Source: Hyphococcus sp. (GTDB lineage: Bacteria; Pseudomonadota; Alphaproteobacteria; Caulobacterales; Parvularculaceae). From it: a stretch of DNA of 64,000 nt. Positions within the stretch are counted from its first letter, which is position 1. The number at the start of each line of letters is the position of its first letter. Below the pieces are notes generated by a model that had not been told where the DNA came from, did not search any database, and saw nothing but the letters and a program-made list of their open reading frames with translations. Positions 10,221 to 16,551 of the stretch are shown in pieces. A program made the translations under genes and the position numbers. The DNA is taken from positions 186,001 to 250,000 of the forward strand of contig JAJFGB010000009.1 of assembly GCA_021776335.1 (NCBI GenBank). The letters are read 5' to 3'.

Positions 10221-10297
10221 GCAAAAAACGCCTAGAACCCCCGTCACCACTGGCCTGCCGCAATAGCTCAGCTGGTAGAGCACCTGATTTGTAATCA
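10221..10297 (+). other. attL, left attachment repeat
   Basis: 77-bp copy of the att repeat, identical to 49551-49627 except at 10241 (C versus G). It starts inside the tRNA promoter, runs through the tRNA 5' half and ends in the anticodon 3' stem. Integrase (10310) begins 13 bp beyond it, the usual int-att arrangement. Confidence 0.85.
10257..10297 (+). pseudogene. tRNA-Thr 5'-half remnant at attL
   Basis: Bases 10257-10297 equal the first 41 nt of the complete tRNA at 49587, including the acceptor 5' strand, D arm and anticodon loop. After 10297 the sequence becomes phage DNA, so T arm and acceptor 3' strand are absent. The promoter-like TTGCGC (10209-10214), 18 bp, TAGAAC (10233-10238) is still present and points into the integrase gene on its antisense strand. 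Confidence 0.8.
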
Positions 10298-10309
10298 TAC
10301 GATCCATAT

Positions 10310-11488
10310 TCATTGCGCTTTCTTTTCATTGAGGTTTTCGCCGTCGTCGTCGTTAGTACGGGACTTTTTACGGGGTTTGCTGCATCGGCTGGCCTGCTCC
10401 ATGGCGGCAGCAACATCATCCAATTCAACATGCGCATAGCGCACCGTCGATGCGATCGAACGGTGTCCAAGCGCGCGCTGCACCGTCTTGAGATTTGATC
10501 GGTCGGCATTGCGGAGCAGATTGGTTGCAAAGTGATGCCGCCAATCGTGCCATTTGAGATCAGTGACGCCGGCTTTCTCACGTGCCTTGTCCCATGCCTG
10601 ACGCACGCCAGCGCCCGTCATGGGCCGCCTGGCGCCTTTATCGCGCCCGCGCTGAGCCTCATAGGTAAATACTTGCGTGGGATCCAGACCGCGTTGGCGG
10701 CGGAGGATCTCGATGCCGGCGCTCGGTATCGGCACCGTGTGCCAGCGTCCGCCCTGAAGGCTCGACTTGATGCGGATCCGCGCGACGCATCTTTCAAAAT
10801 CGATCTGCGGCCATGTGAGGTACACGACATTGGCCTTACGCATACCGACAAGCGCCGCAAATTCCATGATATCGAGATAATCAGGCCGTATGGCGTTAGC
10901 CAGCGCTGTGTATTCGTCGTCTGACAATTCGCGGGCGCGCTCATCGGCTTCGGGCAGGCGCAGTTTGCCAAATTTCGGCGCCTTGATAGCGTCCTCAAGG
11001 TGCCACGCGTCGCGCGCATGATTAACCAGGCGCGAGAAGCAATCGATCACTGACCGATTGACCGTGGCATTTGACACCAGCTTCTTTTTGAATTTGCCAT
11101 ATGTGTCAGCCCGCCGTCGCGCCACCAGCTCTGAAAGCTTTTTTGCTGCTGTGCCATTGGCTGCGTCGGCAAGCGACGTTCCCGGCCCAAAGAACTCAAC
11201 CAGGCGCTCGAGGTTTCTGTCGGTGTCATCACCGTCTGTCAAGAACTTTGCGTTTTCTTCGTAAAAGCGCGCCGCTGCGACATTCATTGTGATATCGCCG
11301 TCGACCCGCCGCGACGCATTGCGGCGCTTGGCGTCACCTCTCAGTGTGCGGAGGACCGCTGCGGCTTCGCGCTCATTCTTTTTCTTCGTTGATCCAGAAA
11401 ATCGAACACCTCCGCACTGGAAGTCGTATTGCCAGAACGGCGACCGCGTGACTCTGAAGAGGCCTTTGGTTTTGGAAGAACTTGGCAT
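10310..11488 (-). CDS. int: Phage tyrosine integrase
   Basis: Site-specific recombinase that inserts and excises the prophage at tRNA-Thr. All catalytic residues are visible: Arg217 (VGMRKANV), His314-x-x-Arg317 (WHDWRH), His342 (LGHRS) and the nucleophile Tyr351 (TVRYAHV). The N-terminal ~55 residues form the arm-binding part and residues ~70-170 the SAM-like core-binding domain. It is the last gene of the leftward operon; the upstream excisionase-like gene overlaps its 5' end by about 150 bp in another frame. The GGGACTTTTT motif near its 3' end matches sequences near attR. Confidence 0.95.
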   Translation of the reverse strand: MPSSSKTKGLFRVTRSPFWQYDFQCGGVRFSGSTKKKNEREAAAVLRTLRGDAKRRNASRRVDGDITMNVAAARFYEENAKFLTDGDDTDRNLERLVEFFGPGTSLADAANGTAAKKLSELVARRRADTYGKFKKKLVSNATVNRSVIDCFSRLVNHARDAWHLEDAIKAPKFGKLRLPEADERARELSDDEYTALANAIRPDYLDIMEFAALVGMRKANVVYLTWPQIDFERCVARIRIKSSLQGGRWHTVPIPSAGIEILRRQRGLDPTQVFTYEAQRGRDKGARRPMTGAGVRQAWDKAREKAGVTDLKWHDWRHHFATNLLRNADRSNLKTVQRALGHRSIASTVRYAHVELDDVAAAMEQASRCSKPRKKSRTNDDDGENLNEKKAQ

Positions 11489-11691
11489 GGCGTCGCCTTT
11501 ATCTTGTCGATATAGATCCGGATATCTGCTTCAGCGTATCGCCGTGAGCGCTTGCCGATCAAGCAGTACCGAATGCGCCCGCAATCTCCCTCTTTCTTCA
11601 ACGTCTTAACATCAATAGGGATCAGATCCGCCGTCGCCTGATGGCTGATCAATGCCGAATCGGCGAAGGCTTTGGAGATCGCGTCGGTCAT
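11341..11691 (-). CDS. Excisionase-like small DNA-binding protein
   Basis: Starts at ATG 11691, overlapping the upstream stop as ATGA. The first ~65 residues have a MerR/Xis-type winged-helix look (SHQATADLIPIDVKTLKKEG, then RYCLIGKRSRRYAEADI with a YAE-D-I helix), as in AlpA or excisionase proteins. The C-terminal half lies over the integrase 5' end and is basic without clear structure. Position just before int supports a recombination-directionality role. Function is inferred from context and fold resemblance only. Confidence 0.6.
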   Translation of the reverse strand: MTDAISKAFADSALISHQATADLIPIDVKTLKKEGDCGRIRYCLIGKRSRRYAEADIRIYIDKIKATPCQVLPKPKASSESRGRRSGNTTSSAEVFDFLDQRRKRMSAKPQRSSAH

Positions 11692-11990
11692 GGGCCGCAG
11701 CTCGAGCACAGATCAGGTTCAACCCAATGGCATCCTTCGCCCATGAGCCCTTCGCAGCCCTGAAAAAAATTGCAATTGCATTTGCGACAGGTGCGCAGCA
11801 CGTAGCGTTTGTTGCTGCGATCATATGTGATCGCCTCGGGAAAGTTTGCCTTCAACAATGCGAAATCGGCGGCTGCAGTTTGCAGCGACACGCCGAATTT
11901 TTTTGCCACATGTGACCGGTTGAGCGATCCAAAGATGACAAATGATTCTACCATCCAGCTTTGGCGGCGGTCTTGAAACCAGTCGGTCAT
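11688..11990 (-). CDS. Small HTH plus zinc-ribbon phage protein
   Basis: 100 aa, coupled at both ends by ATGA overlaps. Residues ~15-55 look like a winged-helix DNA-binding unit (VIFGSLNRSHVAKKFGVSLQ then AAADFALLKANFPEAITYD). The C-terminus has paired cysteines, CRKC-x-C...GC and CSSC, suggesting metal binding. Member of the leftward early operon. No specific family recognised. Confidence 0.6.
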   Translation of the reverse strand: MTDWFQDRRQSWMVESFVIFGSLNRSHVAKKFGVSLQTAAADFALLKANFPEAITYDRSNKRYVLRTCRKCNCNFFQGCEGLMGEGCHWVEPDLCSSCGP

Positions 11991-12190
11991 TTCTTGATCT
12001 TCAACGGTCGAAAACCATCAGGGTACGGATACTGTGACGGTAGTAGCGATGTAATGACCGCATTTTTTCCGAGCTGAGCGCCGGCGCTGATGCCGCGATC
12101 GGACCAGAATTTGTTGATCGAGTTTACGTGCTGCCTGGCATTGTCCGCATCATCAGGTTTGCTGGCCGGCATATAGGCGTCAATCTCCAT
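11987..12190 (-). CDS. Small hypothetical phage protein (67 aa)
   Basis: Sits in the leftward operon, 3 bp after the upstream stop and overlapping the next start by 4 bp. Soluble and mixed in composition, with a central FWSDRGISAGAQLGKN stretch. It carries no motif I can name. Operon packing is the main reason to call it real. Confidence 0.5.
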   Translation of the reverse strand: MEIDAYMPASKPDDADNARQHVNSINKFWSDRGISAGAQLGKNAVITSLLPSQYPYPDGFRPLKIKK

Positions 12191-12193
12191 GGT

Positions 12194-12514
12194 TCAGACC
12201 CTTATTGTTTGATCGCGTCCGAATTGCTGTTCGACACGGGCGCTTTGTTTTCGCGCGGCGAATAGTTTTGAAAAATGCGCAACGGATCCTCGCAATGCCT
12301 TGGCCCGCTGTTCCCGCCATGCGCAATTGCCGCAAATGTCGAAACAGGCGCCGCCTTGCGTGCGCTGCTCTGCGCCGTGACAAGCAGCAAAGCGCGCGCG
12401 AGCCTTGCTCACATCATCATCAATGCGGCGTGGCTCGATATGTTCGATGTCGCAATCAGCTGCGTCACAGCTCATCAAATAGACGTCGTCCTCTCGAAGG
12501 AGTTCGATGCTCAT
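12194..12514 (-). CDS. Cysteine-containing hypothetical phage protein (106 aa)
   Basis: Start ATG overlaps the stop of the preceding gene (ATGA). Cysteines at CDAADC, ACHG, ACFDICGNC may bind metal (CxxxC and CxxC spacing). The N-terminus is acidic and the C-terminal half basic. Another open frame in the same interval (12180-12383) is Arg-rich and looks like a shadow. Role unknown. Confidence 0.5.
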   Translation of the reverse strand: MSIELLREDDVYLMSCDAADCDIEHIEPRRIDDDVSKARARFAACHGAEQRTQGGACFDICGNCAWREQRAKALRGSVAHFSKLFAARKQSARVEQQFGRDQTIRV

Positions 12515-12726
12515 GAAGCGCCCAACCTTTCCGCTGTGCGTTTCGACATCCAGAAGCGAGTGCGGCCAAAAATCACCATGAACGTGTCGCCGCGCGAATT
12601 CGGTACGGCTTCAAAGGGGCCAAACAGGGCGGCGCCGGGAAAGCCTGCTTCTCCGGACCCGACCGTCACGCCGGCGTTCTGCCCGGCGGCTGGTCTGTCG
12701 GGTTGTGGGGATCGGCAAATGGGCAT
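12511..12726 (-). CDS. First gene of the leftward early operon, hypothetical (71 aa)
   Basis: ATG 12726 is preceded by AGAGGAG at good spacing, which favours it over the longer frame from 12849, whose extra part is Pro/Arg-rich. The product starts MPICRSPQPD, has a Gly-rich middle, and ends with a strand-rich FMVIFGRTRFW segment. About 97 bp upstream lies a phage operator identical in design to those at the cI/cro switch, so repressor probably controls this transcript. Confidence 0.5.
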   Translation of the reverse strand: MPICRSPQPDRPAAGQNAGVTVGSGEAGFPGAALFGPFEAVPNSRGDTFMVIFGRTRFWMSKRTAERLGAS

Positions 12727-12822
12727 GGCGGCGGCTCCTCTGTTCAAAGGCGGGCGCGGCGGCTTTACCCTGGAGGGGAGAGATGGGGGCCGCCGCGCCG
12801 TCCCTGTGCTTGAGGAGCCATA

Positions 12823-12841
12823 GGTAGCCGGAAAGGTTACT
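12823..12841. promoter_or_regulatory. Phage operator copy 3 (leftward operon)
   Basis: GGTAGCC, 5 bp, GGTTACT. Same half-sites and the same 5-bp gap as the two operators between the repressor and cro-like genes. A further inverted pair, GGTTACTTT (12835-12843) and AAAGTAACC (12853-12861), overlaps it. Placed upstream of the leftward operon, it would let the prophage repressor silence int and xis. Confidence 0.65.
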
Positions 12842-12866
12842 TTAATCAAGAAAAAGTAACCAAAAA

Positions 12867-12882
12867 TGTTTCACGTGGAACA
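12867..12882. promoter_or_regulatory. parS: parS-like centromere site
   Basis: TGTTTCACGTGGAACA. It matches the conserved bacterial parS consensus TGTTYCACGTGRAACA at every position and is a near-perfect palindrome (established consensus for ParB-binding sites). It lies between divergent genes inside the prophage. No parA or parB gene is seen in the window, so host ParB would be the reader. No other CACGTG in the window has the matching flanks. Confidence 0.75.
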
Positions 12883-12993
12883 ATCGTCAGATAAAGTCAG
12901 TTAATTGCTGGCCATGCGTTATACTGTTAGTGCTCTGTGGCATTACTGAAACCGTGCGATCTGGCGATAGCAATTGGGCGCGAGGAACGTGAT

Positions 12994-13386
12994 ATGGACG
13001 GATTTCTGATTTTTCTATTGTTCGCGTTGTATTTCACGCCCGCGATCACGGCGATCATCCGCAACCATCACGAGGTTGGCGCCATTTTTCTGCTGAACCT
13101 GCTGCTTGGCTGGACGGTAATCGGCTGGGTCGGCGCGGCCGTCTGGTCAGTGATGGCGGTCAAGAAAAAGTCGAAGGCGGTCAATGGATCTCGACAACGG
13201 TCGCCTGTTGAAGAGCTCGAGGCGATCAACGCTTTGCGCAAGCAGGGCGCCATCGATGAGGCCGAATTCTTGATGCTGAAAGCAAATGCTATGGCCGCTG
13301 CCAACGACACGATCGCTGCCGCGACTGAGCGCGAGGAAACCGAGCAAGGGACTGGTAGCGGCGCGAGGCCCTCTACGGCTTCCTAA
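12994..13386 (+). CDS. Superinfection-immunity family membrane protein with SHOCT tail
   Basis: 130 aa from ATG 12994, chosen because AGGA lies 7 bases before it. Two membrane helices flank a short loop: FLLFALYFTPAITAIIRN, then IFLLNLLLGWTVIGWVGA, the signature of the phage T4 Imm-like superinfection immunity family. The C-terminus has a SHOCT motif (PVEELEAINALRKQGAIDEAE). In the family, such proteins block entry of related phage DNA; here that is inference. It is transcribed opposite to the early leftward operon and may be expressed in the lysogen. Confidence 0.85.
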   Translation: MDGFLIFLLFALYFTPAITAIIRNHHEVGAIFLLNLLLGWTVIGWVGAAVWSVMAVKKKSKAVNGSRQRSPVEELEAINALRKQGAIDEAEFLMLKANAMAAANDTIAAATEREETEQGTGSGARPSTAS

Positions 13387-13429
13387 GCTCAACTTTCCGA
13401 TCAGCAGAAATCAAACGCCATCGCATCGA

Positions 13430-13975
13430 CTAAGCGTCTTTGCGTGCCGGTGCTTTGACTTTGACAGCTTCATTTGTTTCGGCGTCGTCCAGTTCAGGAA
13501 ATGCGCGCGCCATGAAGAAACGACGATAGGCGATTAACAGGCTTTCGTCGGTATCCTGATGAAATTCAACGCGGTGTCGTTTTGGTGGTCTGATTCCATG
13601 CCATATGCGGCTGTAAGTGGCAGGGAAATTGAGCCTTAGGATGCGCAGTCCGGAGACGATGTTTACTGAAACAAGGATGATGATGAATATGGAATTTATG
13701 CCCAGGATGAGCCATTCGGCGATAAATGTCGGTGTGCCGAACACTGTAACGTGCAGGCGGTACATCGCTTGGATGAAAAGTAAAAACACGACCCAAAGAA
13801 AGATTGGTCGCCCAGGATATTGAGGGCGTGTCGCCGTTCTCAACAAGAAATAGACAATAATGCCGTCAACCAGCGTCAGCGCGCCGGGTAGTGCGACGCC
13901 GGTGTAAAATTTTACGAGCCACAGCGCGATCGTCACGCTCCACATGAGGGCAATCAACGAGGCTAGAAACAACAT
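13430..13975 (-). CDS. Polytopic membrane protein, cargo gene
   Basis: 181 aa with about four hydrophobic helices (LFLASLIALMWSVTIALW, GALTLVDGIIVYFLL, FLWVVFLLFIQAMY, LGINSIFIIILVSVNIVSGL), then a basic and acidic cytoplasmic tail. The frame stays open and hydrophobic for ~22 codons before ATG 13975, so a non-ATG start nearer 14040 is possible. It follows the exported small protein gene on the same strand. No known family recognised; its place in the prophage suggests lysogenic conversion. Confidence 0.6.
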   Translation of the reverse strand: MLFLASLIALMWSVTIALWLVKFYTGVALPGALTLVDGIIVYFLLRTATRPQYPGRPIFLWVVFLLFIQAMYRLHVTVFGTPTFIAEWLILGINSIFIIILVSVNIVSGLRILRLNFPATYSRIWHGIRPPKRHRVEFHQDTDESLLIAYRRFFMARAFPELDDAETNEAVKVKAPARKDA

Positions 13976-14046
13976 TCCCTTGGCGCGCGAAAGGTGCGCC
14001 AGCGCAACCGTAAGGGCGACGCCAGCGCCATAAGATAGAATGGTTA

Positions 14047-14358
14047 TTAAAGCCCCAGCGCTAATTTCACCATCTCCGCGACATTGTCTTTAGGCCCTCC
14101 GCCCTCCGCCAATAGGCGGCCCCCGACAGCTCCAGCCTTCGCCTCAAGTAAAGAATGCAACTCGGAAGCCTTTTCTGCAACCATCAACTGCGCATTAGTT
14201 AAGTCTGCCAACGCTGCACTTGCTGCGCCATCAAGCGTCTCATCCGCATGAGCGGCGGCTGTGACGCCGATTGTTCCAAGAACTGTTGCTGCCGCCAGGG
14301 TTGCTTTTTCGAACTTTAGCAAGGCGATTTGTGGCCTACGTAGGTCTGGTGTGGACAT
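14047..14358 (-). CDS. Small exported or membrane-anchored protein (103 aa)
   Basis: A hydrophobic segment (TLAAATVLGTIGVTAAAHA) after ~20 N-terminal residues ends in AHA-DE, a plausible signal peptidase site. The remainder is Ala/Leu-rich and helical, with a Gly-rich turn. GGGAG precedes the ATG at good spacing. A 30-nt hairpin and a perfect CtrA-type box lie upstream, so expression may follow the host cell cycle. Not part of any known phage core module; unknown function. Confidence 0.6.
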   Translation of the reverse strand: MSTPDLRRPQIALLKFEKATLAAATVLGTIGVTAAAHADETLDGAASAALADLTNAQLMVAEKASELHSLLEAKAGAVGGRLLAEGGGPKDNVAEMVKLALGL

Positions 14359-14372
14359 TATGTGTCTCCCAT

Positions 14373-14402
14373 AAGGCGAACCGCTAAGTCGGTTTTCGCC
14401 TT
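14373..14402 (-). promoter_or_regulatory. Hairpin in the 5' leader of the exported small protein gene
   Basis: AAGGCGAA (14373-14380) pairs with TTCGCCTT (14395-14402), and inner CCG with CGG. The stem is about 11 bp with a 6-nt loop. It lies between the likely promoter and the ribosome site of the gene starting at 14358, so it may affect mRNA stability or translation. Confidence 0.5.
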
Positions 14403-14423
14403 AATGGGGTGGGCCGATTTACG

Positions 14424-14439
14424 TTAAGTTTTTATTAAC
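14424..14439. promoter_or_regulatory. CtrA-type binding box
   Basis: TTAA, GTTTTTA, TTAAC: an exact fit to the full CtrA consensus TTAA-N7-TTAAC known from Alphaproteobacteria. It lies 66-81 bp upstream of the leftward gene at 14358 and 61-76 bp upstream of the rightward frame at 14500, so either could be its target. Confidence 0.55.
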
Positions 14440-14499
14440 CATAGGTCTTGCGCGCCTGATAGAGGTGCCGTTATCTAGTGAACCACAAATAAAAAAGGG

Positions 14500-14763
14500 G
14501 TGAAGTTGGGGGATTCCAAGCATAGGCGGCTATCCAGGGCCTTTTGGGAAAAGCTCCGAAAGGTGGTCGGCCCGCATGAGAAAGTCACCCAGATTTACGA
14601 CGCCCATTGGCGGCGGGCGACGATTGCGGAGCATTCGTCAACAGAACCGCTACCCCTTCCGCCGATTTCCGCAGCTGAGGATAAGACGGATTCTGACCAG
14701 CGGGATTGGCGCCAAGAACTGCACCGAGAGATAACAAAATCCATTGAGTCAGATGACTGGTGA
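14500..14763 (+). CDS. Hypothetical protein (87 aa), antisense-overlapping the repressor 3' end
   Basis: A GTG at 14500 or TTG at 14506 could start it; AAGGGG fits the TTG better. The sequence is soluble and charged, with a basic start (KHRRLSRAFWEKLRKVV) and an acidic end, and reads like a normal protein. It overlaps the last ~180 bp of the repressor frame on the other strand. One of the two 3' ends may therefore not be real coding sequence. No family recognised. Confidence 0.4.
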   Translation: MKLGDSKHRRLSRAFWEKLRKVVGPHEKVTQIYDAHWRRATIAEHSSTEPLPLPPISAAEDKTDSDQRDWRQELHREITKSIESDDW

Positions 14764-15223
14764 CGCTGACTTCAGGCTCGAATTTTTGTTCCTGCTCAAT
14801 GAAATTCTGACAATCACGAGCGTCATCAATAAAAAAGTTGTCGTCTAGATTCTCGATTTTCTGCGCGCCGGCGTGATCGATGAAAAACGGCCGCACAAAT
14901 GCTTCGTAGCGCGTTGCAGAGATGATCGTCGATAAACCGCTGTGCGCCGGACCTTCCTGCAATTCCGCCTGGCGGGCATCAGTTCTCGATCCGTCAAAAA
15001 CCAGAAAGTCCTCATCGACAAGTTCGTTAGTTTTGCAGTTGCCGAGGGCGGCGGACAGTTGCGCGGCGGTTTTTGGCATAATCCTGAGGCGCCCCGTTTC
15101 CATCTTGTATATCGCCTGCTTCGTCACTTTAGGATCGAGCAGGTCGCCGAGCGCTTCCTGTGTGAGCTTTGCTTTTTTTCGGGCAGCCCTAAGGCGCGCG
15201 CCATTTTTGCTAGGTGATTCCAT
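14585..15223 (-). CDS. CI-like prophage repressor (XRE family)
   Basis: The N-terminal ~65 residues form an XRE helix-turn-helix (RLRAARKKAKLTQEALGDLL...TKQAIYKMETGR...AAQLSAALG). The rest is mixed and acidic, without the Ser-Lys LexA protease motif, so induction is unlikely to be by simple RecA self-cleavage. I use ATG 15223: the in-frame ATG at 15253 would place the operator inside coding sequence. It is divergent from the cro-like gene with two operators between them. The last ~55 residues look less protein-like and overlap an antisense frame. Confidence 0.75.
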   Translation of the reverse strand: MESPSKNGARLRAARKKAKLTQEALGDLLDPKVTKQAIYKMETGRLRIMPKTAAQLSAALGNCKTNELVDEDFLVFDGSRTDARQAELQEGPAHSGLSTIISATRYEAFVRPFFIDHAGAQKIENLDDNFFIDDARDCQNFIEQEQKFEPEVSVTSHLTQWILLSLGAVLGANPAGQNPSYPQLRKSAEGVAVLLTNAPQSSPAANGRRKSG

Positions 15224-15232
15224 CACAAAAAG

Positions 15233-15251
15233 GGTAGCCGTACCGGTTACC
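15233..15251. promoter_or_regulatory. Phage operator copy 1 (repressor side)
   Basis: GGTAGCC, GTACC, GGTTACC. Imperfect palindrome with 5-bp centre, 10 bp upstream of the chosen repressor start. Likely used for autoregulation of the repressor gene. Confidence 0.7.
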
Positions 15252-15280
15252 ATGTAAAATCTCGAATTTGGTTGACCAAA

Positions 15281-15299
15281 AGTAGCCAATCAGGCTACC
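15281..15299. promoter_or_regulatory. Phage operator copy 2 (cro side)
   Basis: AGTAGCC, AATCA, GGCTACC. Perfect inner palindrome GTAGCC/GGCTAC with the same 5-bp gap as the other two copies. It ends 8 bp before the cro-like ATG. A good -35 (TTGACC) just upstream would place the transcription start close to the ATG, so the mRNA may be leaderless. Confidence 0.7.
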
Positions 15300-15307
15300 G
15301 CCAAAAA

Positions 15308-15571
15308 ATGAATTTGGGAAACTACCTCCAGCGGGAACGCCTCTCGAACGCAAAATTCGCCGAAATCATTCGGGTTTCTGGCAAAATGACCATTTATCGA
15401 TACCGAAACGGCGCCGTACCCGGCCCAACAAACATGCAGAAAATTATCGACGCGACCAACGGCGAAGTGACCGCGAATGATTGGTTCGTGATCCCGGCGC
15501 CTGAGGGCGTGTCCGCGGCTGAAGGCGACCGGCGGCAGTCCCACTCGAAAACTGAAAGGAAAACGGCATGA
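15308..15571 (+). CDS. Cro-like regulator
   Basis: 87 aa with a helix-turn-helix (YLQRERLSNAKFAEIIRV...MTIYRYRNGAVPGPTNMQKI) followed by the short strand region DATNGEVTANDWFVIP, typical of Cro/YdaS-type phage proteins. The ATG at 15308 sits right after operator 2. It is the first gene of the rightward early operon and overlaps the next gene by ATGA. Confidence 0.8.
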   Translation: MNLGNYLQRERLSNAKFAEIIRVSGKMTIYRYRNGAVPGPTNMQKIIDATNGEVTANDWFVIPAPEGVSAAEGDRRQSHSKTERKTA

Positions 15572-15879
15572 GCAACACGCCATATGCAAAATTGTTAATG
15601 GACCTTGATGACGGCGAAGTGGAATCCGCGCTGTCAGACAGTCTTGTCGAAAACATTAGGGCGCTGAAAGAATTCGGCGGCAATGCGCATCTGAAGCTGA
15701 CGCTCAAGATGGAGCTCAACGAGTTTGGGCGCATTGAGTTCGAGCCCAAAGTGGAAGCCAAGCGCCCAGGCAAAGCGCTCAACAAATCACAATTCGTCAC
15801 CGGCCCAGACGATCAGCTCGAACTGTTCCGCACGGCATCAAATGACGCTGCAACGCCGTCTGGCGTAACGATCAACTAG
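15568..15879 (+). CDS. Early phage protein of unknown function (103 aa)
   Basis: Coupled to the cro-like gene by ATGA. Acidic N-terminal half (LLMDLDDGEVESALSDSL) and a strand-rich centre (LKLTLKMELNEFGRIEFEPKV). Similar small proteins of this layout occur in alphaproteobacterial phage early operons, but I know of no function. Confidence 0.6.
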   Translation: MSNTPYAKLLMDLDDGEVESALSDSLVENIRALKEFGGNAHLKLTLKMELNEFGRIEFEPKVEAKRPGKALNKSQFVTGPDDQLELFRTASNDAATPSGVTIN

Positions 15880-15889
15880 GAGCTGAAGT

Positions 15890-16231
15890 TTGACCGACAC
15901 GCAAGAGCCAGCCGCCCGCGAAACCGCGTTTTACAATTGGGCGGAACTGCACCGGCTCATCGACATGGTTGATCAGATCACTGAATTCTCTGCAGGCTCT
16001 GCTGTCGTGCTGGGTAAGGGCGGCAACAAACGCATCGTTACGTTTGAAGAACTCGGCCTGAGCGCGCGCGAGGCCGCCGCGTGCTTTATCTCTGTCTGGC
16101 GCCGGGCGCTCCACGATCAGGAATTGGAAGTGCTGACAGGCTTGCGCGATGCGCACGGCGCGACAGCCGAAGATTTCAGAGACGCGCTTGTTCAATATGA
16201 TCTGTCGATAGCTGAAAGGCCGGTGGCATGA
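15890..16231 (+). CDS. Early phage protein of unknown function (113 aa)
   Basis: TTG start at 15890 supported by AGGAG seven bases upstream. The product is soluble and largely helical, with a conserved-looking centre (KRIVTFEELGLSAREAAACF). It overlaps the next gene by ATGA. No domain recognised. Confidence 0.55.
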   Translation: MTDTQEPAARETAFYNWAELHRLIDMVDQITEFSAGSAVVLGKGGNKRIVTFEELGLSAREAAACFISVWRRALHDQELEVLTGLRDAHGATAEDFRDALVQYDLSIAERPVA

Positions 16232-16551
16232 GCGCGTATCATCGTCAAGCGAGCGCCCGCGATATGCAACATCGGGTGGCGTTGTTGAAGTCGAAAGTCG
16301 GGTTCGACGATGCGGTTGTGGCGCTTGGCATGGAAGGCGATGCAGGACCGGAATGCCCATCTTGTGGCGCGCTTGACGCGCTAAAGCCATGCCACAAAGG
16401 CAATGGATATTTCTGTGAGGTGTGCGCCGAAACAGGCGACGTGATCACGCTTGTGCGCGCGCGGCGCGATTGCGGCCATCTGAAGGCCGTCGAGTTTCTT
16501 GAGCGGGAATGTCTGAGCTGCAAAGACAGCCGCACGCTGGAGCTGTTTTAA
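16228..16551 (+). CDS. CHC2-type zinc-finger protein, primase-like
   Basis: 107 aa. The core CPSCG...CHKGNGYFCEVCAETGDVITLVR matches the zinc-binding domain of DnaG-type primases, down to the GDVI-L element. The polymerase (TOPRIM) part is absent, so it is either a stand-alone priming factor or a replication accessory protein. The helical tail ends with VEFLEREC. It stands next to the initiator-like gene, consistent with a role in phage DNA replication. Confidence 0.75.
   Translation: MSAYHRQASARDMQHRVALLKSKVGFDDAVVALGMEGDAGPECPSCGALDALKPCHKGNGYFCEVCAETGDVITLVRARRDCGHLKAVEFLERECLSCKDSRTLELF

Noticed and set aside
10045-10581. 178-aa leftward frame spanning attL and the 3' end of integrase
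   Set aside because: It covers the tRNA remnant and overlaps int in another frame. The protein has no recognisable domain and would read across the attachment site.
12180-12383. 67-aa leftward Arg-rich frame
   Set aside because: It lies inside the 106-aa early gene in another frame, has no proper ribosome site and looks like a shadow.
14585-15223. LexA-like self-cleaving phage repressor
   Set aside because: No Ala-Gly cleavage site or Ser-Lys dyad is visible after the HTH, so classical RecA-driven cleavage is not supported.
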